Assembly: GCA_964561525.1 (NCBI GenBank)
Contig: CAZLPY010000045.1
Location: forward strand, 1 to 8,825
Source: CAZLPY01 sp964561525
GTDB taxonomy: Bacteria > Patescibacteriota > UBA1384 > CAJBMM01
Length of the DNA stretch: 8,825 nt
Direction: 5' to 3'
Positions 1 through 7,257 of the stretch are shown here, one piece after another (positions within the stretch are counted from its first letter, which is position 1; every line of letters begins with the position of its first letter). The position numbers and the translations under genes were made by a program. The notes under the pieces are model-generated. The model ran no database searches, was not told the origin of the DNA, and worked only from the letters and a program-made list of their open reading frames with translations.

Positions 1-580
1 CGACACTCCAGTTCAAGCCTTGCAACCGACCTTGGGCAATCTCGATGTGAGCGGTGGCGATAGCTACGCTGAGCCTGGGCTAATTGACTTAGGGTTCATC
101 GGCACGAATAAACCACTATGTAGCGCCACTGCTACTTCATCGTCCGATGTACACATCGCCAAGCAAATTCAGCAATGGGCAGGAGTCGCTACCTACGCCA
201 AAGGAAGCTACGCTAATGAAATTGAGGATACGAACGTGCCTGCTCCGGCTAACACATACTGGAGTGATGGTGTGACAACGGTGCCAAGTACGGTGCTGCG
301 GGTGCGGGTAGTACTGCGGAATCCGGATACCGTCAGTCGCAATGTGAACATTACTGATACGGTTCCCAAAGGAATGCAGATCCTCTACGACGCAAATGGT
401 CATAATGGACTGCACCGAGATCGTGATGTCAATAATGTAAACGATTCGATTGTAAACTTAAGCGCTGCTCCTCCTGAAGGCAATTCTGGCGGTGGGACTA
501 TTACTGATAACTCAGTCACCGTTCCAGGAAGGCACGTCGTGGAAGTAATGTACTTGGCCCAAGTTGTATCACCATTCTAA
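1..580 (+). CDS. Secreted/surface protein with DUF11-like domain, 3' part only
   Basis: The frame (codons from base 2) is open from the window edge to TAA at 578-580, so this is the C-terminal ~192 residues of a longer protein. A TTG at 20 could start translation but has no ribosome binding site and the frame is open before it. The segment encoded at about 280-400 (RVRVVLRNPDTVSRNVNITD, then TVPKGM) fits the DUF11-type beta-sandwich pattern: hydrophobic strand, N-P/N-x-G turn, then D-x-(L/V)-P-x-G. The rest is rich in Asn, Ser, Thr, Gly and Asp, as in exported proteins. There is no C-terminal membrane segment or LPXTG sorting motif, so attachment, if any, must lie in the missing N-terminal part. 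It ends 10 bp before the next secreted protein, so the two are probably co-transcribed. A role in adhesion or as a pilus-associated protein is inference from context. Confidence 0.7.
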   Translation, partial: DTPVQALQPTLGNLDVSGGDSYAEPGLIDLGFIGTNKPLCSATATSSSDVHIAKQIQQWAGVATYAKGSYANEIEDTNVPAPANTYWSDGVTTVPSTVLRVRVVLRNPDTVSRNVNITDTVPKGMQILYDANGHNGLHRDRDVNNVNDSIVNLSAAPPEGNSGGGTITDNSVTVPGRHVVEVMYLAQVVSPF

Positions 581-590
581 GGAATTTACG

Positions 591-2429
591 ATGAACATTG
601 GTACTCGCCTATTGGTTCTCACCTTCGGCGCCACCTTAGGGCTTGTTGGGATGGGGAGTAAGGCGGCGCACGCTGCTGTACAGCCGATAGAGCTGTCTAA
701 AACGATGCACAATATCACTTTAACTAGTCCCAGTGGCAGTTTGCTATCAACGCTATCTGCTCCAGGGGATACGGTAAAAGTTGATCTAATCATCAATAAT
801 GAAGGCGATCAGATTAACGGTATCACAGTGCGCGATTCGCTCGGTGAAGCCGGCCGATCATTTGCCAAGCCTGCCTCGATCACTATGTACAACGGCGGAG
901 TAGAGCAAGATCCGAGTAAAGTAGGGTACGGTAGCTGCAAGGGGTCGCAGCAGGGGAATCTGACCGATACCAGCGCTGCAGATCCGCTCAACATCAGCTT
1001 TGATACTACGTCTGCGGTACCGAATCTGAAGCAAGGTACCCAATACTGCGTCGAGTACACGCTCACAGCAACTGCTCCGATGTTTCCCAGTTTTAAAAGC
1101 CGATTGGTGGGCTTTCCGGTGTATGTGACCGATTCCGGTTCTAGTACTGAAGCGCTTTACGATGTGTCGTACTTGTACATTAATCCGATACAGGGACAAC
1201 ACTTAAGCGCCAATCTGTATTCGTCTTCCAACAATGCGCTCGACCTAGGTGTGATTATTCCGGGCGCAACCGTAAAAGTGACAAGCGGAGGATCATCGAT
1301 CAAAGATACAACGACACCGGCTACGGTGCTACTGCAGCCAAATCAAAACACGCTTACCCAATCTGCCCCAACCGACACACAGTGCCAAATTACGCCAACG
1401 TTTGGTGCAGTCCCACAACGCAGCCGTGGCAGTGCCTGCTTGTTTTCCGCTGCAGTTAAAGTGACTAACTCGAGTGGCGTCGATGAAGGTGGATCGACCG
1501 CTTATTTTCTGGCGCTTCCGTCCAGTACCATCATTGGGAATGTCTACGGCGGTGCAAATAGCCTTGATGCGAGTAAGCTGCTGCTGCCTGGGCAACACGT
1601 TGCAACGGGCACCAAAAATGGTCTATCGCAAAATAACGTCAGCTATTCGATCGATCCTAATTCAGTCAGTGGTTGGAGCGTCGGGACAAGCCCAGCGCAA
1701 ATCTACAAAAATGTCTATCAAAACGCCAACGTAGCGCGCCTGCTGCGAAATCCGGATCGCATTGTGGACAACACTACGTGTGGGCAATACGCCCTCTCAT
1801 TTACCTGTGTTAGGAACGCTCAAAATGAGTGGGATATCACTATGAATCTGAACGCCAGTACCGATCTCAATCTTGGCGCGTCGTCACTAAAAGGCACCGT
1901 TACCAATAATCGGAATGACGGTTTTGTGGTGTTGGTTAAAGGTAACTTGATTATTGATAATTCTACCGCGAGCCCGACCACATTGACAAACTGGACCCGG
2001 GGAACGTTAATCGTGCAAGGGCGTCTAACCATTCATAACGTTAATATTACTCCAGGGGGAACATCGAACGCTGGGCTCGGTTTTATCGTGCTTGGGGCGG
2101 ACTCAGCCACTTCGGGTAAAGCGGCACGGTGGAATGTGACCGATAACGCCAATGATTACTCGTTAAAATCAGTCGGCTTTTTTGTGCCCGGTACTCCAGC
2201 TGGCGGAGCCGGTGACGGCACATTTCAAGTGCTCAAGCCAGGTCCCCGTTCACTGACGCTTACCGGGAGCATTGTGGCCAATAACGTTGACCTCTCCGCG
2301 GTAGCTGCTCCTCCGGATCCAGACAACTCCGGTATTACGATACAGTACGATCAAACTTTGGCAACCTATCCGCCACCAGGATTTACCTTGTTTAGTTCAA
2401 CGCCGGTGCTTAGGGATACGGCGCCATAG
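591..2429 (+). CDS. Secreted DUF11-like / PilX-like C-terminal surface protein, 612 aa
   Basis: I chose ATG 591 because AAGGA at 579-583 lies 7 nt upstream and the first residues make a signal peptide (T-R near the start, a hydrophobic stretch at residues 7-21, cleavage likely after A-H-A at 28). An in-frame TTG at 564 lies inside the preceding gene and would spoil that signal. Residues ~55-90 look DUF11-like (GDTVKVDLIINNEG, then VRDSLG). Six cysteines occur as three neighbouring pairs, suggesting disulfides in an exported protein. The last ~200 residues are strand-rich and repetitive (FVVLVKGNLIID, GTLIVQGRLTIHN, SLTLTGSIVANN) and end in a YDQTLATYPPPGF segment. I associate that ending with C-terminal regions of PilX-like pilus proteins, from memory only. 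A pilus-tip or adhesin role is plausible given the pil genes immediately downstream, but not proven. It is followed by a 180-bp gap containing a new promoter. Confidence 0.75.
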   Translation: MNIGTRLLVLTFGATLGLVGMGSKAAHAAVQPIELSKTMHNITLTSPSGSLLSTLSAPGDTVKVDLIINNEGDQINGITVRDSLGEAGRSFAKPASITMYNGGVEQDPSKVGYGSCKGSQQGNLTDTSAADPLNISFDTTSAVPNLKQGTQYCVEYTLTATAPMFPSFKSRLVGFPVYVTDSGSSTEALYDVSYLYINPIQGQHLSANLYSSSNNALDLGVIIPGATVKVTSGGSSIKDTTTPATVLLQPNQNTLTQSAPTDTQCQITPTFGAVPQRSRGSACLFSAAVKVTNSSGVDEGGSTAYFLALPSSTIIGNVYGGANSLDASKLLLPGQHVATGTKNGLSQNNVSYSIDPNSVSGWSVGTSPAQIYKNVYQNANVARLLRNPDRIVDNTTCGQYALSFTCVRNAQNEWDITMNLNASTDLNLGASSLKGTVTNNRNDGFVVLVKGNLIIDNSTASPTTLTNWTRGTLIVQGRLTIHNVNITPGGTSNAGLGFIVLGADSATSGKAARWNVTDNANDYSLKSVGFFVPGTPAGGAGDGTFQVLKPGPRSLTLTGSIVANNVDLSAVAAPPDPDNSGITIQYDQTLATYPPPGFTLFSSTPVLRDTAP

Positions 2430-2514
2430 TCGCGTGGCAACTTCAAGCCGCATCAGACGGGGCGAAGAATTGCTAGCATTCGCGAGGTAATCTCGACCCT
2501 GCTATTGAAAGTGG

Positions 2515-2544
2515 TTGCACTACTCGAATATTATGATCTATACT
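2515..2544 (+). promoter_or_regulatory. Sigma-70-type promoter for the pilN-pilO-pilB operon
   Basis: TTGCAC (2515-2520) and TATACT (2539-2544) are separated by 18 bp, a good match to the housekeeping -35/-10 consensus. Transcription would start near 2551, just upstream of the strong Shine-Dalgarno at 2558-2566. The same two hexamers with the same spacing occur before pilT. The rest of the 2430-2609 gap holds only weak hairpins (for example GCGAA/TTCGC around 2462-2482, with a bulge) and no T-tract, so I see no clear terminator for the upstream gene. Confidence 0.6.
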
Positions 2545-2564
2545 TAAAACTAAGGATAAGGAGG

Positions 2565-2592
2565 GGAGTTGTACGTGATCTCGTATATCTCC
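2565..2592 (+). promoter_or_regulatory. Hairpin over leader ORF start, next to a strong Shine-Dalgarno
   Basis: Arms 2565-2575 and 2582-2592 pair as GGAG/CTCC, a T-T mismatch, T-A, G-T wobble, then TACG/CGTA, closing a 6-nt loop (TGATCT). The strong Shine-Dalgarno AAGGAGGGG (2558-2566) abuts and slightly enters the 5' arm. The hairpin contains both candidate start codons of the short leader ORF (TTG 2569, GTG 2575). It could modulate ribosome loading ahead of pilN; this is inference from pairing alone. Confidence 0.35.
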
Positions 2593-2613
2593 ACATTAGG
2601 GGATAAACAATGA
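2575..2613 (+). CDS. Possible 12-residue leader peptide overlapping the pilN start
   Basis: GTG 2575 opens a 12-codon frame (MISYISTLGDKQ) ending in TGA 2611-2613, which overlaps the pilN ATG at 2610 as ATGA. A strong Shine-Dalgarno, AAGGAGGGG (2558-2566), lies upstream; its AGGAGG core is 10 nt from this GTG and 4 nt from an in-frame TTG at 2569. pilN also has its own site, AGGGGA at 2598-2603. The strong site therefore seems to serve the leader rather than pilN, suggesting translational coupling. The peptide resembles nothing I know. The Shine-Dalgarno could instead be a chance purine run. Confidence 0.3.
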   Translation: MISYISTLGDKQ

Positions 2614-3314
2614 TCGACGTTGATATTGCAGCACCGCCTCAGGCGGCTCGGCCACCAACGCCGGTCTATCAGCAAAAAAGTGGTCTATGGGATACAACTA
2701 TGATTGTTGGCATAGTTTGTGTACTTGGGTCGCTGCTTTTATTGCTGTGGTTTGTTGTAACTAACCATACCTTAACTAAAGATGTAGCTGCGGCTTCAAA
2801 CACGTCGCAGGCACTGGATGCCCAAATCGCCGCCGCCAATAAAACTGCAAACGGTAACGTGGAACAAAAGTCTCTCGAACTGGTATCAACGGTCGCAAAG
2901 TTTCAAAAGTTAGTGGATGGGCGAAAAATATGGAGTAAATTACTACCCATTCTATCGGCGAATACATTGCAAGGGGTATCTTTAACCGGTATTAGCGTTG
3001 ATGACAAGCTGGTGTTTAAGGTTGATGGGATCACTCATCAAACTACCATTGGCAGCGACACCTTTACACCGTATGGATTGGTGGCGCGTCAGGTAGTGGC
3101 ATATCGTGATGCGTCCGATGCAACACTGACAAACAGTGACCCCACTAAAACAGCGAACGTATTTAGCAACGTCACCTTGACTGCCATTTCGCAATCACTG
3201 ACGAAGGACACAAAAGGGAGCGATGTGCTAACGGGGCGGTTTTCGGTCACGTTTAGCATGAACCCAGCGCTTTTGGCACTTCCCGCAAAGGCAGCTGCCG
3301 GAGCAGTCAAATGA
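2610..3314 (+). CDS. pilN: PilN-like type IV pilus inner-membrane assembly protein, 234 aa
   Basis: PilN is a bitopic membrane protein that pairs with PilO to form the alignment subcomplex linking the cytoplasmic ATPase ring to the pilus. Seen here: a short Pro-rich cytoplasmic tail (residues 1-28), one transmembrane segment (~31-51), a polar, probably coiled-coil stretch (~53-95), then a soluble domain opening with FQKLVDGRKIWSKLLPILSA and GVSLTGISVD, the characteristic PilN pattern (R-x-x-W-x-x-L-L, then L-x-x-I). The C-terminal tail is Ala-rich. ATG 2610 is preceded by AGGGGA at 2598-2603 with 6-nt spacing. The classical N-terminal INLLP motif that binds PilM is not present; the protein starts MIDVDIAAPP. 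The stop overlaps the next start as ATGA, indicating translational coupling. Assignment rests on topology, the central motif and gene order. Confidence 0.75.
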   Translation: MIDVDIAAPPQAARPPTPVYQQKSGLWDTTMIVGIVCVLGSLLLLLWFVVTNHTLTKDVAAASNTSQALDAQIAAANKTANGNVEQKSLELVSTVAKFQKLVDGRKIWSKLLPILSANTLQGVSLTGISVDDKLVFKVDGITHQTTIGSDTFTPYGLVARQVVAYRDASDATLTNSDPTKTANVFSNVTLTAISQSLTKDTKGSDVLTGRFSVTFSMNPALLALPAKAAAGAVK

Positions 3315-3916
3315 GCACAATGCAACGAAACATTATGATCATCTGTGCGGTAGTGATGCTGGGTGTGTTTGCGGTGATTCATCTGTTACTGGTTCAGCCG
3401 CGCTTGGAGCTAGCACAACAAAAAGCTAGTCTCAACGCAGACGTTGCAGCGAAGACAAAGCGTCTCGATAAAGTGAATGAACTAAAGGCGGCTTTGCCAA
3501 CGCTTGATGCAAAAGTGTCGGATTTATCAAAAGTAGGTTTGCCGAAAGATCAGCAACTGCCTGATTTGTTGGAGCAAGTTGAGCAAGCAGTATTATCACA
3601 AGGTGATTTCAAATTAGTCAGCTTTGACCCAATTCTTGGGAAAGCAACCGTTTCGACTGATCAGGCAGCGGGGGGTTTGACCGAAACCGCCTTTAGCATC
3701 ACGGTTAGGGGCGATGCGAAAAAGCTATCAAGCGTGTTTGATGTGCTGAACAACAACCTCCGGCCGATGTACGTTAAAGGGATTGTGATCGCTCCAAATG
3801 CGGACGATGGTGCGCCAGCTGGCAGTGTGAACGCTACCATATCTATGGTCACCTTTAATACTGGATCGGCAGCAGTGGCCGCCGTGCCGGCTGTTTCGTC
3901 CACCACCACTCCATAG
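3311..3916 (+). CDS. pilO: PilO-like type IV pilus inner-membrane assembly protein, 201 aa
   Basis: PilO is the dimerisation partner of PilN. The layout fits: a transmembrane helix at residues ~8-28 (IMIICAVVMLGVFAVIHLLL), a coiled-coil-like stretch rich in K, A, L, D and E (~33-75), then a ferredoxin-like domain starting with LPDLLEQVEQAVLSQGDFKL, the usual PilO pattern of LP-x-x-L-L followed by a small residue and G. A second motif, FSITVRGDAKKLSSVFDVLN, matches the PilO strand-helix unit (F-x-(I/V)-x-(V/L)-x-G, then L-x-x-(L/F)-L). The last ~15 residues are low-complexity Ala/Val/Ser/Thr. ATG 3311 overlaps the pilN stop by 4 bases, which fixes the start and implies coupling. No PilM candidate lies between the promoter and pilN. 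Confidence 0.78.
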   Translation: MSTMQRNIMIICAVVMLGVFAVIHLLLVQPRLELAQQKASLNADVAAKTKRLDKVNELKAALPTLDAKVSDLSKVGLPKDQQLPDLLEQVEQAVLSQGDFKLVSFDPILGKATVSTDQAAGGLTETAFSITVRGDAKKLSSVFDVLNNNLRPMYVKGIVIAPNADDGAPAGSVNATISMVTFNTGSAAVAAVPAVSSTTTP

Positions 3917-3931
3917 CATAATAAGGATATG

Positions 3932-4198
3932 ATGAAAAAATTTGCTCCATATTTAGTAATAGTCGCATTTATTGCAGTTCTGGTTGGTGGCTGGTGGTAT
4001 GAGCGATCAATCAGTAGTGTTGCGGAAGATGTGATGGTTTCGACCAGTCAGGCATCGTCATTAACGGCTAAGCAAATGCGTGATGCTGCCGATACCGCTA
4101 CGCAAATTTCCACCGGCTTAAAAGTGAACGGCAAGGTACCACTTGACGCATCAGGTTTGCCGCGCAATCCTGATCCTCTATTTAGTCCGGTAAAATAG
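3932..4198 (+). CDS. Small single-pass membrane protein in the pil operon, 88 aa
   Basis: An N-terminal membrane anchor (KKFAPYLVIVAFIAVLVGGWWYE, residues ~2-24) is followed by ~60 polar residues outside the membrane, ending NPDPLFSPVK. There are two adjacent ATGs, 3929 and 3932. AAGG at 3923-3926 is too close to the first, so I prefer 3932 (MKKF). It lies 15 bp after pilO and its stop is 3 bp before the GTG alternative for pilB, so it is firmly inside the operon. By position it could be a PilP-like alignment partner, and the terminal N-P-D-P-L-F is loosely like the D-P-F motif of pilus and secretion periplasmic proteins. It is too short for classical PilP, which contacts an outer-membrane secretin, and no secretin is seen here. 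Function unknown; a pilus accessory role is inference from context. Confidence 0.65.
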   Translation: MKKFAPYLVIVAFIAVLVGGWWYERSISSVAEDVMVSTSQASSLTAKQMRDAADTATQISTGLKVNGKVPLDASGLPRNPDPLFSPVK

Positions 4199-4207
4199 CG
4201 AGTGGCC

Positions 4208-7082
4208 ATGGCTTCCACTCCACTTGCTCTACGCGTGGCTGATCATCGTTTGAAGTTAATCGATGCCTTATTCAATTTATCCAGCATTACTACTGAAACT
4301 GCTGCCGACTTGCGAAACTCATTAGCAAACTTTCCCGATGATGCTAACTTGGTGGACTATTTAGTAACACACCGCATTGCATCAAGTGATGATATTAATA
4401 AAGGTTACGCGCAGGTTTTTCGTATCCCATTTGAACCTACACTCGGGGAGGTCAAGGCGAGCGTGCTCGGCATGATTCCGGCGGCGACGTGCCAATCATA
4501 CAAATTAGTTCCTTATCGCCTAACCGGCAAAACCCTATTCATTGCTCTGTGCGATCCGAATCATATTAAGGAAAATCAACCGGGAGTATTGGCCGATTTA
4601 AAAAAATCAACTGGACTGGCGTTCCGTTTGGTAATGACTACAGAAGCTGAATTTAAACGAGTGATGGCTCACTACCCAGAAAGCCCTCAGCCGATTTCGC
4701 AACCGCAATCTATCGCGCCAGCTTCGGGAGCATTGCCAGAAAAACCGCACCCTCCGCGTGTAACATTGTCCGGGAGAAGCATTGATCCAAATACACTGCA
4801 TAAGGTGCCGCAGGCGTTGTGCGCCAAACACCGATTTGTGGTGTTTGAAGGAATTGGGAAGAACTTTAAAATTGCTGCAGAGATGCCATTTGATCCGAGC
4901 GCAACGGAGCTATGGCGTTATTTGGAAAAAGCAAACGGTGTACATTTAACCATCTATCAGGCTGCGAAAGCAGATATCGATGCTAGCCTTAAGCTTTTTG
5001 AGCAAATAACCCATCCCTCCCACGGCTTCATAGATTTAACGAAACGACGCATTAGTTTCGAATTGCTGCAAAAGATTCCTTACGAAGTAGCATCAACATA
5101 TCGTTTTGTAGTATTCGAGCACGTGGGGAACCGCTACAGTGTCGCAGCTGAAGATGTAGATAGTAACATACTTCCGAAGATCTGGCGCTACATTGAGGTT
5201 CAGAATCATATTACTTTGGCAATTTATGCTACCAGTAAAGACAGCATTGATGCAGCACTTGCCCAGTATCGCAGTAATCAAACGAACATATCTACTGCTG
5301 CTCTCGCAACGGCCCCACAGATTCAGCGAGTCGGTGCGAGTGAGTGGCAGCATCAGACAGAGGAAGGCTTGAAACTAGACGAGGCAAAGTCGCTGGTGGT
5401 CAAAGGCCCGATTGTTATCGTGGGACAGATGCCGACCGAAGTAGCAACTCGCGCTGCGGTTGCACAGAAACCCGGGGGATGGTGGCAGCAGTTACTACGC
5501 TTGTTTGGGATTGGCAAAANNNNNNNNNNTTGTCATTGCGCCGAGTGCTGGAGTTGTTGCTTCCCCGACTAAAGCGATTGCAAATACCCCTGCCATAGTA
5601 ACTCCACCACCGCTTCCGCTAACTCCGGTTACTGCTCCGGTCGGTCAAGGGCTTCCGCCAGCCACGACGAATGAGAAGAAGGAACTGGATAGTAGTCAAA
5701 AAGGACAACCAGAGATGGCAGGTCCAACCATTATTGAAAAATCAACGCAAACATCTGATGTAGGTGCTGCCGGAGATATGAAACATCAAATGGAAAAGGC
5801 GAACGCCAAATCTGTTGATGAGGACGACCTCGGTTCTCTGTTAGATAAAGATGTGGCCTCACTGGAGGAGCTACAAACAATTATTAAATCAGGGTTTATT
5901 CCACGTATTGTGGCGGCGATTGTGAGCTATGCTATTACGTTGCATGCTTCGGACGTGCATATTGAAGCTGCGACTGAGGATGTTCGAGTGCGTTATCGCG
6001 TTGATGGTATGTTGCAGGACGTAGTTCATTTGCCAGTGGAGGAACAAGCCGCCGTTGTCAGCCGTATTAAAATTTTATCAAAACTGAAAATTGATGAAAC
6101 ACGAGTGCCACAAGACGGCCGCTTTGACGTTAAGTTTAAAGACCGCGAGGTAGATTTACGTGTTTCATCCATGCCAATGGTGCACGGCGAAAAGATCGTG
6201 ATGCGTATTTTGGATAAATCGCATGGCATTATGTCGCTGGAGGAATTAGGCGTGGTCGGACGGGCATTTGATTGCATTATTGACGCGATCAAAAAGCCGT
6301 ACGGTATTGTGCTCTCAACCGGGCCTACCGGATCTGGTAAATCGACCACACTCTACGCCATTTTAAATCGTATTAGCGTACCTACCGTTAATGTAATAAC
6401 ACTTGAGGATCCAGTGGAGTATGAAATTGCTGGTGTCAATCAAAGCCAAATCAAACCTAAAATTGGTTTTACCTTTGCGGAGGGGCTGCGCTCGGTGCTC
6501 CGTCAGGATCCAAACATTATCATGGTGGGTGAGATTAGAGATGCGGAGACCGCAAGTATGGCTACACACTCGGCCTTAACCGGGCATTTGGTGCTCTCAA
6601 CTCTCCATACTAACGATGCTCCGGGTGCCTTGCCTCGGTTAATCAATATGGGCATTGAACCATTTTTGATCACCTCTTCGATCAATGTAGTTGAAGCGCA
6701 ACGCCTGGTGCGTAAAATCTGTCAGAATTGCAAGGAAGAAGTTCAAATTCCGCCGGCAGTGGTTGAAGAGATCCAAAAAGAGCTCGATTTGATCCCGCAG
6801 AATAATCCCAAAGATCGGGCCCGCATTATCACTCCACTGAAGTTTTTTCATGGCAAGGGATGCGACAAATGTCAAAATGGCTACCGTGGACGTATCGGTA
6901 TTTACGAGGTGATGCCGATGAGTGACGCCATCGAGGATTTGGCGGTGCGCAAGGTGGCCGCGAGTGAAATCCAGGATCAAGCAGTTAAGGAGGGGATGAT
7001 CACCATGAAGCAGGATGGTTTACTGAAAGCACTGGCCGGTCAAACCACGGTTGATGAAGTGATGAGGGAGACAAGCGTGTAA
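4208..7082 (+). CDS. pilB: PilB type IV pilus extension ATPase with enlarged N-terminus, split by assembly gap
   Basis: PilB/GspE hexameric ATPase that powers pilin polymerisation at the cytoplasmic face. Before the gap are 437 codons: a helical GspE N-domain (1-80), then three alpha/beta subdomain copies (86-156, 192-266, 282-355). After the gap come 516 residues in another frame: a Pro/Ala/Thr-rich linker and the ATPase core, with Walker A GPTGSGKS (6321-6344), Asp box (ITLEDPVEYE), Walker B IIMVGEIRD (6516-6542), His box (LTGHLVLSTLHTND) and a zinc site of two CxxC pairs (6720-6731, 6861-6872). The frames join only if the true gap is a multiple of 3 bases. At ~955 aa it is far longer than the usual ~560-600. 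ATG 4208 is preferred; GTG 4202 is in frame, and neither has a strong Shine-Dalgarno, so coupling to the upstream stop (4196-4198) is likely. Two genes meeting in the gap cannot be excluded. Confidence 0.88.
4463..5272 (+). repeat. Three diverged copies of a GspE/MshEN-type subdomain within pilB
   Basis: Copies are encoded at 4463-4675, 4781-5005 and 5051-5272, each ~71-75 residues. They share the plan (I/V)P-x-x-x-(A/C)-x-x-(Y/H)-(K/R)-(L/F)-V, a G-(K/N/R) turn, I/V-A, a W-R-Y or leucine helix, then a strand and a final helix. Copies 2 and 3 are closest: a hand alignment gives about 28 identities in 74 positions, including RFVVFE, AAE, WRY, IY and IDA. Copy 1 matches the standard GspE N-domain (LVPYRLTGKTLFIALCDP). 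Confidence 0.65.
5520..5529. other. Assembly gap of 10 N inside pilB
   Basis: Ten N bases interrupt the pilB frame. One base of a codon (A, 5519) precedes the gap and two bases (TT, 5530-5531) precede the next codon of the downstream frame. An uninterrupted gene therefore needs a real gap length divisible by 3, and ten is a placeholder. The gap falls where a W-W-Q-Q-L-L-R-L-F-rich segment gives way to a Pro/Ala-rich linker. The missing length is unknown. Confidence 0.95.
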
Positions 7083-7195
7083 TCAAAATAAAATATCAAA
7101 AATAAAAAGTAAAAAAATAATGGAGTCTTTGACAAGACAGTCTCTTCATAAATGTTGTGTCAGATACCCCCCATTTTTTGATTTTATGCTATGCC
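7083..7195 (+). other. A-rich pilB-pilT spacer with weak hairpins
   Basis: Bases 7083-7120 are almost all A with scattered T. They are followed by a small perfect hairpin GTCTT-TGAC-AAGAC (7125-7138), a longer imperfect pairing TGACAAGACA/TGTTGTGTCA (7130-7139 with 7153-7162), and C6 then A and T6 near 7167-7179. The T-run is ~11 nt past the stem, so this is at best a poor intrinsic terminator for the pilB transcript. Confidence 0.35.
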
Positions 7196-7225
7196 TTGCA
7201 CTCCGCTTGTCTTTCTCGGTATACT
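7196..7225 (+). promoter_or_regulatory. Sigma-70-type promoter for pilT
   Basis: TTGCAC (7196-7201), 18 bp, TATACT (7220-7225): identical hexamers and spacing to the promoter before pilN. Initiation would fall near 7232, which excludes the ATG at 7228 as the pilT start and leaves a leader of ~26 nt before ATG 7258. Confidence 0.65.
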
Positions 7226-7241
7226 AAATGCAGTATGAATT

Positions 7242-7250
7242 AAGGAGGGA
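7242..7250 (+). promoter_or_regulatory. Strong ribosome binding site that fixes the pilT start
   Basis: AAGGAGGGA has its GGAGG core (7244-7248) 9 nt before ATG 7258, with a run of seven T between. The upstream in-frame ATG 7228 has no such site and lies only 3 bp after the -10 box. Confidence 0.75.
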
Positions 7251-7257
7251 TTTTTTT

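Noticed and set aside
2532..2537. TATGAT as the -10 box before pilN
   Set aside because: Only 11 bp from TTGCAC and 21 bp from TTGAAA (2505-2510); TATACT at 18 bp fits better.
5460..5531. ATG-like start at 5460 for a 540-aa PilB
   Set aside because: It lies in the shadow frame of the upstream pilB half and crosses the gap; the upstream half is itself a GspE N-domain, so one gene is more likely.
4202..5572. 456-aa frame running through the N gap to a Cys-rich tail
   Set aside because: The residues after the gap (CHCAECWSCCFPD) are the out-of-frame reading of the pilB linker; the true continuation is in the next frame.
7228..7257. ATG 7228 as pilT start
   Set aside because: It is 3 bp from the -10 box and lacks a Shine-Dalgarno; ATG 7258 has AAGGAGGGA at good spacing.
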